A DNA stretch of 64,000 nucleotides from JASSUD01 sp031963415 (GTDB taxonomy: Bacteria > Pseudomonadota > Gammaproteobacteria > Burkholderiales > Burkholderiaceae): contig JASSUI010000001.1 of assembly GCA_031963415.1 (NCBI GenBank), forward strand, positions 310,001 to 374,000. The letters are read 5' to 3'. The translations under genes were made by a program, and so were the position numbers. The notes beneath the pieces were generated by a model. That model had not been told where the DNA came from. It made no database searches and saw nothing but the letters and a program-made list of their open reading frames with translations. Numbering within the stretch: the stretch's first letter is position 1; every line of letters starts with the position of its first letter. This document shows positions 55,767-64,000 of this stretch, one piece after another.

Positions 55767-56015
55767 ATGAAACCAGCAACGAAACGACTAACCGCCTTCA
55801 CTCTCATTGGCGCTATGTTAATAGCAGTGAGTGCATGTGGAGAAAAAGTTAAGACGGTTGACTACTTTAAGGACCACCCTAACGAAATACAGCCTACGCT
55901 TGACGATTGCAAGAATAAGACCGTTAATATAGCCGCAGATACGGTAGAAGCGCGTAATTGCCGAGCAGCTGAATTAGCAAAATTAAGAGGTTATTTCAAA
56001 GACCCAAAACAGTGA
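55767..56015 (+). CDS. EexN-like lipoprotein
   Basis: This is a small lipoprotein of 82 residues. An AAGGAG ribosome site stands 4-9 bases before the ATG at 55767, so a longer frame from 55647 is rejected. The signal peptide KRLTAFTLIGAMLIAVSAC ends in a lipobox with Cys at residue 24. The mature part begins GEKVKTVDYFKDHPNEIQP and has a paired Cys (DDCKNK ... RNCRAA), the layout of EexN entry-exclusion lipoproteins from conjugative type IV secretion systems. No conjugation genes are in the window, so it is either a relic of an integrated element or a repurposed lipoprotein. Confidence 0.75.
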   Translation: MKPATKRLTAFTLIGAMLIAVSACGEKVKTVDYFKDHPNEIQPTLDDCKNKTVNIAADTVEARNCRAAELAKLRGYFKDPKQ

Positions 56016-56035
56016 ATATCATTTAAGACAAACTA

Positions 56036-56073
56036 AAAATAAGCGCCCATCATGTTGATAGGCGCTTATTTTT
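56036..56073. terminator. Intrinsic terminator of the EexN-like gene
   Basis: AAATAAGCGCC pairs with GGCGCTTATTT around a 13-base loop, and TTTTTA follows on the plus strand, about 20 bases past the stop codon. Confidence 0.75.
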
Positions 56074-56144
56074 ATGCATAGCTTTGTATATCAATATTGG
56101 ATCAGGTAGAAAACTAATTCCTATCCGCCCAGTTTCTCTAGCGC

Positions 56145-56260
56145 AACGCTGAATAAATTGTGAACAAAGACAAAGAATACCTTCGCTACCAGCACACTAG
56201 CATTTAATAAAAAGAAAGAGGCTTTAGTCAATTATTTTGACGCTCTCATTTTATTCAGTT
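56145..56260. repeat. Element with AACGCTGAATAA ends
   Basis: AACGCTGAATAAA (56145-56157) and TTTATTCAGTT (56250-56260) form inverted ends about 116 bases apart, with an unrelated AT-rich centre. It is similar to 7791-7862. Confidence 0.4.
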
Positions 56261-56270
56261 TGCCCCTAAA

Positions 56271-56313
56271 AACAAAAAAGGCGGTAGCAAACTAAACGCT
56301 TGCTACCGCCTTT
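56271..56313 (-). terminator. Intrinsic terminator of rpoD
   Basis: AAGGCGGTAGCAA (56278-56290) pairs with TTGCTACCGCCTT (56300-56312); TTTTTTGTTTTT follows on the minus strand, 17 bases past the rpoD stop. Confidence 0.85.
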
Positions 56314-56329
56314 CATCTATCAAAAACGA

Positions 56330-58540
56330 CTACTCAAGAAATGGCGCCAGTTTGGCAGAACGACTTGGGTTTTGTAGTTCTCGCATCACTTTGGCTTCAA
56401 TTTGTCGTACACGTTCACGGGTTACACCCATATCCTCACCCACTTGTTGCAGCGTGCGGTCGGATTTCATGTCAATTCCAAAGCGCATACGTAATACTTT
56501 GGCTTTGCGCCAGACCAACGAATCTAGCATGTCGCGCACAACTTCACGCATGCTCGAGTGGAATGCTGCTTCATCAGGCGCCAGCGTATTGCTATCTTCA
56601 ATAAAGTCACCCAAGTGCGAATCATCATCATCGCCGATCGGTGTTTCCATTGAAATCGGCTCTTTCGCAATTTTTAGGATCTTGCGAATTTTGTCTTCCG
56701 GCATCTCCATCTTCTCAGCCAATGTTGCGGCATCTGGCTCTAAACCAGTTTCTTGCAGAATCTGGCGGGAGATACGATTCATTTTATTGATCGTTTCGAT
56801 CATATGAACCGGAATCCGAATACAACGTGCCTGATCAGCTATCGAGCGGGTAATTGCCTGACGGATCCACCAAGTGGCATAGGTCGAAAACTTATAGCCG
56901 CGGCGATATTCAAATTTATCTACCGCTTTCATCAAACCGATATTGCCTTCTTGGATTAAATCGAGGAATTGCAAACCACGGTTCGTATACTTTTTCGCAA
57001 TCGAAATCACCAAACGCAAATTGGCTTCGATCATTTCACGCTTGGCTTTGCGCGCTTTTAATTCGCCTGCGACCATCTGACGATTAATTTCTTTCAGGTC
57101 TTTTAGCGATAACACAACCCGCGCTTGCACGTCGATTAATTTTTGCTGCTCTTCACGCACAGCCGCTAAGTTTCGCTCAAGTATTGTGCTGTATGAATGG
57201 CCTTCATCAATGATGCGTTGCGTCCAATCGAGATCAGTCTCGTATCCCACAAAACGTTTAATAAAGTCAGCGCGTGGCATACCGCATTTGTCCACGACGA
57301 TCTTGACAATCTGCCGCTCAACCGCGCGCACTTCTTCCATCTGGGCGCGCAATGCATCGCATAGCCGCTCAACGATACGTGCAGTGAAACGAATTGACAT
57401 CAGCTCATTTTGAATCGCCTGCTGCGCTTCTTTATAAGCGTCTGAGTGATAGCTTTCGGTTTCGTACGCATGACGCATTTTGTCAAACCACTCACCAATC
57501 ACCGCAAATTTTTCTAACGCAGCTTGTTTTAGCGCTTCAAGCTGAGCAGCGTTCTCTCGTTCAGAGACAGCGGCATCATCCTCGTCATCATCTTCACTGT
57601 CTTCGTCATCACTCTCGTCTTCATTATCTATATCCGCATCATCTTCATCCACATCAGACAGCGCTTCCATATCTTCAGGCTCTTCACTGATCAGACCGTC
57701 GACCAATTCATCAATACGCGTCTCATCATTCGCAACACGCGCTGACATCGCTAAAATTTCAGCAATCGTCATTGGACACGCAGAGATGGCCTGAATCATA
57801 TCTTTCAAGCCACCCTCAATACGCTTAGCGATTTCGATTTCACCTTCGCGTGTCAGCAATTCAATCGTGCCCATTTCACGCATATACATACGCACCGGGT
57901 CCGTTGTGCGGCCAAATTCTGAATCCACACTTGAAAGCGCAACTTCAGCTTCTTCTTCAGCTTCATCATCGCTTGAGACCGCTGGCGCATTTTCGCTAAG
58001 CAATAGCGTTTCTACATCAGGAGCACGTTCGTAGACAGCAATCCCCATGTCGCTAAACGTGCTGACGATGTTATCCATCGCATCGGATTCAGCGAGGTCA
58101 TCAGGTAAATGATCGTTAATTTCAGCGTAGGTTAGGAAGCCTCGTTCTTTACCAAATTTAATTAACGAGCGCAGTTTGGCGCGCCGGTCTTCTAGCTCTT
58201 CAGCGGTACCGGGCTGACGTGAAGCAAACGCATCTTTTAGTAAGGCTTTTTCTTTAGCGCGACGATCGCGTACTTTAATTTTTTCTGCTTTAGCAGATAC
58301 TTTTTTAGTTTGAACGGCGTCGTCCGCCGCCTCTTTCTCTGCAGACGGCTCAGCCGCTGCTTTAACAGAGGGCTTGCTTACGCTCTTTTCAGCTGCAGCC
58401 TGTTTCGCAGCGTTAGCTTTGACCACCTTAATTATCTTGGGCTTTTTCTCGGGCTGTTCAACCTTAGCTGGGGACACGGATTTTTTCTTCTCCGCTGAAG
58501 CTTTGTCATTCGTCACTTTTACGCTCGTAGTTTTCGCCAT
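56330..58540 (-). CDS. rpoD: RNA polymerase primary sigma factor (sigma-70)
   Basis: It directs RNA polymerase to housekeeping promoters. The 736 residues comprise a Lys/Ala-rich N-terminal extension (about 1-90), region 1.1 (KLRSLIKFGKERGFLTYAEI), region 1.2 (DPVRMYMREMGTIELLTREG), and a long non-conserved acidic region (about 285-330, many Asp/Glu). Region 2 (NLRLVISIAKKYTNRGLQF, DLIQEGNIGLMKAVDKFE, YATWWIRQAITRSI) and region 4.2 (GVTRERVRQIEAKVMREL) follow. This matches betaproteobacterial RpoD. It is last in rpsU-dnaG-rpoD, with a repeat between dnaG and rpoD. Confidence 0.96.
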   Translation of the reverse strand: MAKTTSVKVTNDKASAEKKKSVSPAKVEQPEKKPKIIKVVKANAAKQAAAEKSVSKPSVKAAAEPSAEKEAADDAVQTKKVSAKAEKIKVRDRRAKEKALLKDAFASRQPGTAEELEDRRAKLRSLIKFGKERGFLTYAEINDHLPDDLAESDAMDNIVSTFSDMGIAVYERAPDVETLLLSENAPAVSSDDEAEEEAEVALSSVDSEFGRTTDPVRMYMREMGTIELLTREGEIEIAKRIEGGLKDMIQAISACPMTIAEILAMSARVANDETRIDELVDGLISEEPEDMEALSDVDEDDADIDNEDESDDEDSEDDDEDDAAVSERENAAQLEALKQAALEKFAVIGEWFDKMRHAYETESYHSDAYKEAQQAIQNELMSIRFTARIVERLCDALRAQMEEVRAVERQIVKIVVDKCGMPRADFIKRFVGYETDLDWTQRIIDEGHSYSTILERNLAAVREEQQKLIDVQARVVLSLKDLKEINRQMVAGELKARKAKREMIEANLRLVISIAKKYTNRGLQFLDLIQEGNIGLMKAVDKFEYRRGYKFSTYATWWIRQAITRSIADQARCIRIPVHMIETINKMNRISRQILQETGLEPDAATLAEKMEMPEDKIRKILKIAKEPISMETPIGDDDDSHLGDFIEDSNTLAPDEAAFHSSMREVVRDMLDSLVWRKAKVLRMRFGIDMKSDRTLQQVGEDMGVTRERVRQIEAKVMRELQNPSRSAKLAPFLE

Positions 58541-58647
58541 TGCAATCTCATCTCGCTAAAACAGGCCGCCAAAAACACGCGATTATAGCAGCACTCTTCT
58601 TTTTCACCGGGAGCTGTGCGCGATTGACCGCCTTTGCCCCGTTACCC

Positions 58648-58710
58648 TGAATCTGTTTAGGATTTTTCTGCGGCGGCGCAAGGCCACCAGAAAAGCCCTA
58701 AACAGGTTCT
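58648..58710. repeat. Short family-1 repeat between dnaG and rpoD
   Basis: It starts GAATCTGTTTAGGATTTTTC and ends AAAGCCCTAAACAGGTTCT. The centre is shortened to CGGCGGCGCAAGGCC. Only about 63 bases remain, but both ends are clear. Confidence 0.65.
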
Positions 58711-58722
58711 AATGCAAATTGA

Positions 58723-60573
58723 TTATTTTTTTAACTCTGCTGTCTGACGCAGCAGTTCTACTAATTCAGCCGTCTCTTCTGCGTTTAAAGTAGGTTGACT
58801 GGATAAATACGTACAGCGTTCGCGTAATGCGTGCTGCCTGAGCTTTTGGATCGCGTCATGCAGTTCTGCACCCGCTAAACTTTCCTGCTGTTGACGCTTT
58901 TCGCTCTCACCTGCTAATTCAGAATGATCAAGCAACAGATCACGCACATTTTCATCGTAAGTTAGGATTTCTCGGAAAATCTCTTCATAAGCGGACGCAT
59001 ACATAGAATTTCTGAGTAAATCCGACAGCACTTTAAAGTCGGCCGTTTCGCCTAACGTCTGTGCCTGTGCTAACACCTCACGAAATAAATGATGCGATTG
59101 TGTGATGTTAACTAGCGTGCTAATTTCGTCTTCATTAAGCGTGCCAGCAATGCGTGGATAAGCAATTAAATGTCGCAGTACACGCTGCTCATTGCCTGTC
59201 ACTCGCGGTCGCTCATTACGTGAATACATCACGCGTGCGGTAGAGCGATTCGATTCGAGCTTACACAGCGCAACAATTTCAGCAACGGGCAAGTTAAGCC
59301 GAGTACTCAGCATTTGCACAATCTGCACACGTAATGCATTGTCTGGCAAAGCTTGTAATAGCGGCTGCGCATCAAATAAAGCCCTCGCTCGTCCCTCAGG
59401 CTGCTCAAGCGCTTTATTTGACAATATCTCTTTTAATAACAATTGCGATAGCGGTAGCGCAGCTTCGACTTGTTGAGCGAACGCCTCTGCCCCATATTCG
59501 CGGATATAGCTATCTGGGTCATGCTCAGCGAGTAAAAATAAAAAGCGGATCTCACGGTTGTCTGCGGCATAAGGCAAACAATTTTCAAGCGCTCGCCGTG
59601 CTGCACGCTGCCCCGCTGCATCGCCATCAAAGCTGAAAATCAGCGTGTCTGTATGGCGCAGCAAAATACGTACATGGTAAGGCGTGCACGCTGTACCCAG
59701 TGTCGCCACCGCATTAGGAAAACCTAACTGAGCTAGTGCTACAACATCCAGATACCCCTCCACGACTAAGGCATAACCTTTTTCACGAATTGCACTACGC
59801 GCTTCAAATAGTCCGTACAGCTCGTTACTTTTGTTAAATAGTGGTGTTTCTGGGGAATTCAAATATTTCGGCTCACCGCCCTCAAGCACACGGCCACCAA
59901 AACCGATCACTTGACCGCGCACATTACGAATCGGAAACATGATGCGCTCACGAAATCGATCATAGTGGCGCTGGTTGCGCCCTTCCGTCTTTTCGCTAGA
60001 GATGACAAGACCAGCTTGGATCAGCGCAGACTCAGCATAACTAGGAAAAACCGCTTGTAGGTTCTGCCAACCACGCGGCGCATAACCTAAGCCAAAGCGA
60101 GCAGCAATTTCTCCCGTTAAGCCACGTTTTTTTAAATAAGCAATCGCAACTTCAGTTTCACGTAGCTGCTTACGGTAATAGTCGCAAGCTCGTTGCAATA
60201 CTTCGACCAACTTACCAGCAATCTCCGTACTTGCTCGAGCAGTGCGATTAGCCTCGCTATTTATTAGCTTATGTGACGCTTCACGCGGCACGGTTAAACC
60301 GACCGATTGCGCAAGCTCATCCACTGCGTCTAAAAAGCTAAGGCCAGCCTGCTCCATTAAGAAGCTGATCGCTGTGCCATGCGCACCACATCCGAAGCAA
60401 TGGTAGAACTGCTTATGCGCACTAACGGTAAACGATGGGCTTTTTTCATTGTGAAAAGGACACAAGCCCAGATAATTCGCTCCCCGCTTTTTAAGCTGCA
60501 CGTGACGGCCCACCACCTCGATAATATCGATGCGGTTAAGCAAATCCTGCAAAAAAGAGGAAGGAATCCTCAT
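58723..60573 (-). CDS. dnaG: DNA primase
   Basis: It makes RNA primers at the replication fork. The zinc domain has CPFHNEKSPSF and CFGCGAHG. The catalytic core has TOPRIM motifs EGYLDVVAL and FSFDGDAAGQRAA, preceded by RIMFPIRNVRGQVIGFGGR. I start at ATG 60573 (MRIPSSFLQDLLNRID) because family members begin with that segment; the frame is open to 60648 but the additional 25 residues are not conserved. This gives 616 residues. A GGCGGG box lies just before the chosen start. Confidence 0.94.
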   Translation of the reverse strand: MRIPSSFLQDLLNRIDIIEVVGRHVQLKKRGANYLGLCPFHNEKSPSFTVSAHKQFYHCFGCGAHGTAISFLMEQAGLSFLDAVDELAQSVGLTVPREASHKLINSEANRTARASTEIAGKLVEVLQRACDYYRKQLRETEVAIAYLKKRGLTGEIAARFGLGYAPRGWQNLQAVFPSYAESALIQAGLVISSEKTEGRNQRHYDRFRERIMFPIRNVRGQVIGFGGRVLEGGEPKYLNSPETPLFNKSNELYGLFEARSAIREKGYALVVEGYLDVVALAQLGFPNAVATLGTACTPYHVRILLRHTDTLIFSFDGDAAGQRAARRALENCLPYAADNREIRFLFLLAEHDPDSYIREYGAEAFAQQVEAALPLSQLLLKEILSNKALEQPEGRARALFDAQPLLQALPDNALRVQIVQMLSTRLNLPVAEIVALCKLESNRSTARVMYSRNERPRVTGNEQRVLRHLIAYPRIAGTLNEDEISTLVNITQSHHLFREVLAQAQTLGETADFKVLSDLLRNSMYASAYEEIFREILTYDENVRDLLLDHSELAGESEKRQQQESLAGAELHDAIQKLRQHALRERCTYLSSQPTLNAEETAELVELLRQTAELKK

Positions 60574-60666
60574 TGCCCGCCTGATAGAACTAAGAATAGA
60601 AAGTAGTAAACAGATCGGTGGCAGCTTAACAGCAGCACAACCTTTCATAACTCTTCGTGGTTCTTT

Positions 60667-60722
60667 AGAACCTGCAGACCTTTTCTAGAGGCATTGCACC
60701 TCACCAGAAAGAGTCAGGTTCT
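60667..60722. repeat. Short diverged family-1 repeat between rpsU and dnaG
   Basis: It starts AGAACCTGCAGACC and ends AGAGTCAGGTTCT, about 56 bases, with arms partly complementary. Confidence 0.5.
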
Positions 60723-60733
60723 TATCGTGTACG

Positions 60734-60765
60734 CAAAAACCCGCCTGAAGTTATATTCAAGCGGG
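60734..60765 (-). terminator. Intrinsic terminator past rpsU
   Basis: CCCGCCTGAA pairs with TTCAAGCGGG (60740-60749 with 60756-60765), and TTTTTG follows on minus. It probably reduces read-through from rpsU into dnaG. Confidence 0.7.
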
Positions 60766-60855
60766 ATGATCGCTATCTATGCAGTAGTGAATACGATTTG
60801 GCAAATTTTCAGAAACTGTCTATAAGCAAGCTGCTCAGAGATCAGCTGCTTCAAA

Positions 60856-61068
60856 TTAGTAAAGCCTTTGCGGCAACATTTGGCTGCGCAGACGTTTGAA
60901 GTGTCGCTTCATCGCGGCTGCTTTTTTGCGCTTACGCTTGGTGGTTGGCTTTTCGCGGAACTCAAGCTCGCGTAGCTTTTGCAAGCGTCGGCCCTTCTCA
61001 ACAGTACGCTTGAAACGCCGCATCATTACTTCAAACGGCTCATTTTCCTTGGCTTGGACAGTAGTCAT
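60856..61068 (-). CDS. rpsU: 30S ribosomal protein S21
   Basis: S21 is a small basic protein of the 30S platform that helps initiation. The 70-residue sequence has ENEPFEVMMRRFKRTVEKG and the following REKPTTKRKRKKAAAMKRH, standard for the family. It heads the rpsU-dnaG-rpoD macromolecular-synthesis group and is divergent from tsaD. Confidence 0.95.
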   Translation of the reverse strand: MTTVQAKENEPFEVMMRRFKRTVEKGRRLQKLRELEFREKPTTKRKRKKAAAMKRHFKRLRSQMLPQRLY

Positions 61069-61317
61069 GTGCTCAGAACATTAATTTTATGGATTACAAA
61101 ACGCGGAAATATAACACACCTGCGTGACAAATTACCAAAAGCTTAGCATCAGATTTAACTTATGTTGTTAATGAGCCTCTACATTACCCCCTATAAAAAG
61201 GGAGCTGTAGTTGACGATTCTACCGCTATAGAGATTATGCAAAGGCTCATAAATCCCCCAGAGATAAGGCTTTGCGCTGCTATACTGGCGGCTTTGCTGC
61301 AATGGGTTGGCCTCACT

Positions 61318-62349
61318 ATGCTTGTTCTTGGCATTGAAAGTTCTTGCGATGAAACTGGATTAGCGCTCTACGATAGCGAACGCGGCTTGCTAAGTGCGAC
61401 TTTGCATTCGCAAGTTGAGATGCACGGTGAGTATGGCGGTGTAGTACCCGAGTTAGCGTCACGGGATCATATTCGCCGTATTCTGCCTTTGCTGGAGCAA
61501 GCGCTTAAGCAAGCTGAGGTTTCGCCTAATTTAATTGATGCGATCGCTTTTACCAAAGGGCCAGGGTTGGCTGGAGCGCTTCTTGTTGGCGCGAGCGTTG
61601 CCAATAGCCTTGGTTTTGCCTGGGATAAGCCTGTGCTTGGCATCCATCATCTGGAAGGACATTTACTGTCCCCTCTTCTGTCAGCTCAGCCACCTGAGTT
61701 TCCTTTTATCGCGCTACTCGTGTCAGGCGGCCATACTCAGCTAATGCAGGCTGATGACGTTGGCTCTTATCAAATGCTCGGGGAAACATTAGATGATGCC
61801 GCAGGCGAAGCATTTGATAAAACGGCAAAATTGCTCGAACTTGGCTATCCAGGCGGTCCGGCACTGTCTAAATTGGCTATGCTAGGACAACCTGGTACGG
61901 TTGTGTTGCCTCGCCCTATGCTGCATTCCAATACACTTGAATTTAGTTTTAGTGGTTTAAAAACAGCCGTGCTAACGCATTTGCATAAACTTAATTTTTC
62001 ACTGGATGCACAGGCTAAAGCAGATCTAGCAAGAGGTTTTGTTGATGCCGTCTGTGAGGTGTTAGTGACTAAAGCGCTCCTTGCGCTAAAGCGAACTGGT
62101 CTTAAACGACTTGTAGTAGCGGGTGGGGTTGGCGCAAATCAGCAATTACGTGAGGCTTTGCAAGCTGCAGCATACCGACATAAATTTGATGTGCATTATC
62201 CTGAGCCAGCACTGTGTACAGACAATGGCGCGATGATTGCGTTAGCAGGCGCCTTAAGACTACAACGCTGGCCTCACCAAGCTGTTAAAGAATATGGCTT
62301 CAGCGTGCTTCCCCGCTGGGATTTAAACGCGATTAATCCTATCCACTAA
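61318..62349 (+). CDS. tsaD: tRNA threonylcarbamoyladenosine synthase subunit TsaD
   Basis: It transfers the threonylcarbamoyl group to A37 of ANN-decoding tRNAs, with TsaB and TsaE. The start MLVLGIESSCDETGLALYD is the family N-terminus, so ATG 61318 is chosen over 61162. The metal-binding HHLEGHLLS, LLVSGGHTQLM, GEAFDKTAKLLELGYPGG and VAGGVGANQQLRE are all present. The 343 residues are normal. It is divergent from rpsU, as in many proteobacteria, and is followed by the large repeat array. Confidence 0.95.
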   Translation: MLVLGIESSCDETGLALYDSERGLLSATLHSQVEMHGEYGGVVPELASRDHIRRILPLLEQALKQAEVSPNLIDAIAFTKGPGLAGALLVGASVANSLGFAWDKPVLGIHHLEGHLLSPLLSAQPPEFPFIALLVSGGHTQLMQADDVGSYQMLGETLDDAAGEAFDKTAKLLELGYPGGPALSKLAMLGQPGTVVLPRPMLHSNTLEFSFSGLKTAVLTHLHKLNFSLDAQAKADLARGFVDAVCEVLVTKALLALKRTGLKRLVVAGGVGANQQLREALQAAAYRHKFDVHYPEPALCTDNGAMIALAGALRLQRWPHQAVKEYGFSVLPRWDLNAINPIH

Positions 62350-62438
62350 AAAAAATTTACTTAGATTGTGGTTAACACAACAAGCTCGATAAAGAGGCGA
62401 AAGAGCAAGAGGAAGACCCTAAACTATTGTTCTAATTA

Positions 62439-62868
62439 AAGCTTGTTTAGGGTTTTCCTAGGGGCTTCGCATCGCCGCAGACAGTACAAAGACATACGGC
62501 AAGGCGGCGCGGGGGCGCTAGGGAAGACCTAAACCACCACCTTCATTAGAACTTGTTTAGGGTTTTCCTAGTGGCTTCGCGCCGCCGCAGACAGTACAAA
62601 GACGTACGGCAAGGCGGCGCGAGAGCGCTAGGGAAGGCCTAAACCACCACCTTCATTAGAACTTGTTTAGGGTTTTCCTAGTGGCCTCGCGTCGCCGCAG
62701 ACAGTACAAAGACGTACGGCAAGGCGGCGCGAGGGCGCTAGGGAAGACCTAAACCACCTTCATTAGAACTTGTTTAGGGTTTTCCTAGTGGCCTCGCGTC
62801 GCCGCAGACAGTACAAAGACGTACGGCAAGGCGGCGCGAGGGCGCTAGGGAAGGCCTAAACAAGTTCT
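62439..62868. repeat. Tandem array of four family-1 palindromic repeats
   Basis: Units start at 62439, 62549, 62659 and about 62766, with periods of 110, 110 and 107 bases. Each begins GAACTTGTTTAGGGTTTTCC (the first AAGCTTG), has the centre CGCCGCAGACAGTACAAAGA, and ends GGGAAGRCCTAAAC with complementary arms. Units are joined by CACCACCTTCATTAG. Only the last ends in the full CAAGTTCT. A partial older unit lies at about 62395-62438. The array fills the gap between convergent tsaD and folE2 and reaches into the end of folE2. Confidence 0.9.
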
Positions 62869-63683
62869 AAACGTTTATCGCGTTGTATCAATGCATAAGC
62901 ACTATGATTGTGGATTGACTCAAAATTCTCAGCTTCCAATATGTACGCAATAACCCGCTCATCTTGATTAAGCCGCCCGGCTACATCTCGCACCAAGTCT
63001 TCAACAAATTTGGGATTATCGTAAGCGTGCTCGGTCACAAATTTTTCGTCAGGCCGTTTTAAGACACCCCACAATTCGCAAGATGCTTCTTCCTCAGCCA
63101 TACGTACTAATTCTTCAATAGAAATTTCACCCTTAGCTTCATTATTAATTTCAGCATCAATCGTCACTATTGAGCGTTGATTATGCGCGCCATATTGCGA
63201 AATTTTCTTCGAGCAAGGACATAGACTTGTCACTGGCACTTGCACTTTCAAAAAGACTCGTATTTCCTCTGCTCGCACCTCGCCCGTTAGCGTGACTTGA
63301 TAGTCCATAAGGCTTTGCACGCCGGAAGCAGGAGCCGTTTTATTGATGAAATAAGGAAAGCTAACTTCGATACGGCCCGCTGTTGCCTCTAGCTTTTCTA
63401 ACATCTGTTTAAGCATTGTACGAAAGTTACTGAGACTAAACGGCCCTGTTTTCTCCTCAAGCAGCGCAATAAAGCGCGACATATGCGCGCCTTTTTTGGT
63501 CGCAGATAACGCCACATCCATATTAAAAACGCCAGTCGTGGGCTGCGCCGGACGATTAGCGATACCCACTGAAAGCGGATAACGTACTGCTCGCACGCCT
63601 ACACGTTGTATTGGAATTTGCCGAAGGTCAACAGTGTCTTGCACATCCGGCATCGTAGAATCAAGATTATTATTTGCAGTCAT
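62856..63683 (-). CDS. folE2: GTP cyclohydrolase FolE2 (type IB)
   Basis: It converts GTP to dihydroneopterin triphosphate, the first step of folate synthesis. The 275 residues contain the family blocks YPLSVGIANRPAQPTTGVF, KGAHMSRFIALLEEK, the metal-binding VTSLCPCSKKISQYGAHNQR and the C-terminal DNPKFVEDLVRDVAGRL. The last codons (GAA CTT GTT TAG, Glu-Leu-Val-stop) coincide with the end of the adjacent repeat array, so the repeat supplies the stop. The gene lies after dxs, an order known in Burkholderia. Confidence 0.95.
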   Translation of the reverse strand: MTANNNLDSTMPDVQDTVDLRQIPIQRVGVRAVRYPLSVGIANRPAQPTTGVFNMDVALSATKKGAHMSRFIALLEEKTGPFSLSNFRTMLKQMLEKLEATAGRIEVSFPYFINKTAPASGVQSLMDYQVTLTGEVRAEEIRVFLKVQVPVTSLCPCSKKISQYGAHNQRSIVTIDAEINNEAKGEISIEELVRMAEEEASCELWGVLKRPDEKFVTEHAYDNPKFVEDLVRDVAGRLNQDERVIAYILEAENFESIHNHSAYALIQRDKRLELV

Positions 63684-63811
63684 TAAAATTTTGACCCATT
63701 CAGGTCTCTCAAAAAACTATTCTATGGAAAAACCTCTGCATCGCTCCTTTCGCTGGCATGATGCAGAGGTTCTTTTACACGAGCGTGACAGCCACGCACT
63801 GAGCCAATTTT

Positions 63812-64000
63812 TCACAAAGTTGCAAGAAAAGCTCTAATGGCTCGGATGATTCCTTCGCTATCCAGACCACACTCAGCAAGCAACTTTGCTGTATCACCGT
63901 GATCAATAAAATGATCAGGCAATCCCAATTGTAATACGGGGTGAGTGAAGCCACTGCCAAGCAAGCTTTCGACACAAGCTGAACCGGCACCTCCCATCAC
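63812..64000 (-). CDS. dxs: 1-deoxy-D-xylulose-5-phosphate synthase, C-terminal end
   Basis: DXS joins pyruvate and glyceraldehyde-3-phosphate to start isoprenoid synthesis. Only the last 62 residues are in the window; the rest lies beyond the right edge. The sequence GGAGSACVESLLGSG followed by PVLQLGLPDHFIDHGD is the highly conserved C-terminal part of the enzyme. The stop is TGA at 63812-63814. It is upstream of folE2 on the same strand. Confidence 0.9.
   Translation of the reverse strand: MMGGAGSACVESLLGSGFTHPVLQLGLPDHFIDHGDTAKLLAECGLDSEGIIRAIRAFLATL

Noticed and set aside
61162..61317. 52-residue N-terminal extension of TsaD
   Set aside because: The conserved N-terminus MLVLGIESSCDE starts at 61318; the extension has no family counterpart.
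62439..62868. Regular repeats resembling a CRISPR array
   Set aside because: The whole 107-110 base unit is repeated with no unique spacers, the units are palindromes, and no cas genes are near.

Overview
The window looks like a chromosomal segment of a betaproteobacterium of the Burkholderiaceae type. The evidence is gene order: infB-rbfA-truB behind rimP-nusA, sucA-sucB-lpdA, accA-tilS-lysC-tRNA-Ser, cysS facing TPR-ppiB-lpxH, rpsU-dnaG-rpoD-tRNA, and dxs-folE2. The housekeeping genes have moderate GC. Between them lie AT-rich genes for eukaryote-like proteins (F-box/LRR, F-box/pentapeptide/WD40), a Fic enzyme, broken genes (lysC frameshift, glycosyltransferase nonsense codon, transposase scrap) and many small palindromic repeats. 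This points to a host-restricted bacterium. A Mycoavidus/Glomeribacter-like endosymbiont of fungi is my best guess; it is an inference and was not tested.

Layout. Positions 1-9.5 kb are accessory: two coiled-coil/hydrophobic proteins (the first runs off the left edge and is open to base 1), the alpha-ketoglutarate permease kgtP, an F-box/LRR protein, a small helical protein and a Fic protein. Positions 9.7-14.7 kb hold a two-domain rhodanese and then a three-gene plus-strand block: an ATP-grasp ligase, a KamA-type radical SAM aminomutase and an EamA exporter. This block looks like a compact, possibly undescribed route that makes a beta-amino acid, ligates it and exports the product. Positions 14.7-45.2 kb are mostly core: tRNA-Ser(GCT), frameshifted lysC, tilS, accA, a DNA glycosylase, cysS, a TPR protein, ppiB, lpxH, suhB, zapE, the 2-oxoglutarate dehydrogenase genes, typA, an orphan EmrA-like adaptor, truB-rbfA-infB-nusA-rimP, rluB and scpB.

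Positions 45.8-50.5 kb carry a trehalase, bamC, a DUF1284 protein and bioY. Positions 50.6-56.1 kb are accessory again. Two related CAT-anticodon tRNAs bracket an F-box/pentapeptide/WD40 protein, a probable group II intron remnant and a 97-bp inverted-repeat element. They are followed by a broken glycosyltransferase, a Ser/Pro-rich membrane protein and an EexN-like lipoprotein. Positions 56.3-64 kb return to core genes: rpoD, dnaG, rpsU, tsaD, folE2 and the end of dxs.

Three families of palindromic intergenic repeats recur. Family 1 is about 60-110 bp with ends like GAACTTGTTTAGG and forms a four-unit tandem array at 62.4-62.9 kb. Family 2 is about 130-180 bp with ends like AGAACCTGTCCATAATCT. 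Family 3 has ends like AACGCTGAATAA. In two places a repeat reaches into a coding sequence and touches or supplies the stop codon (folE2, bioY). No CRISPR array or complete insertion sequence was seen.
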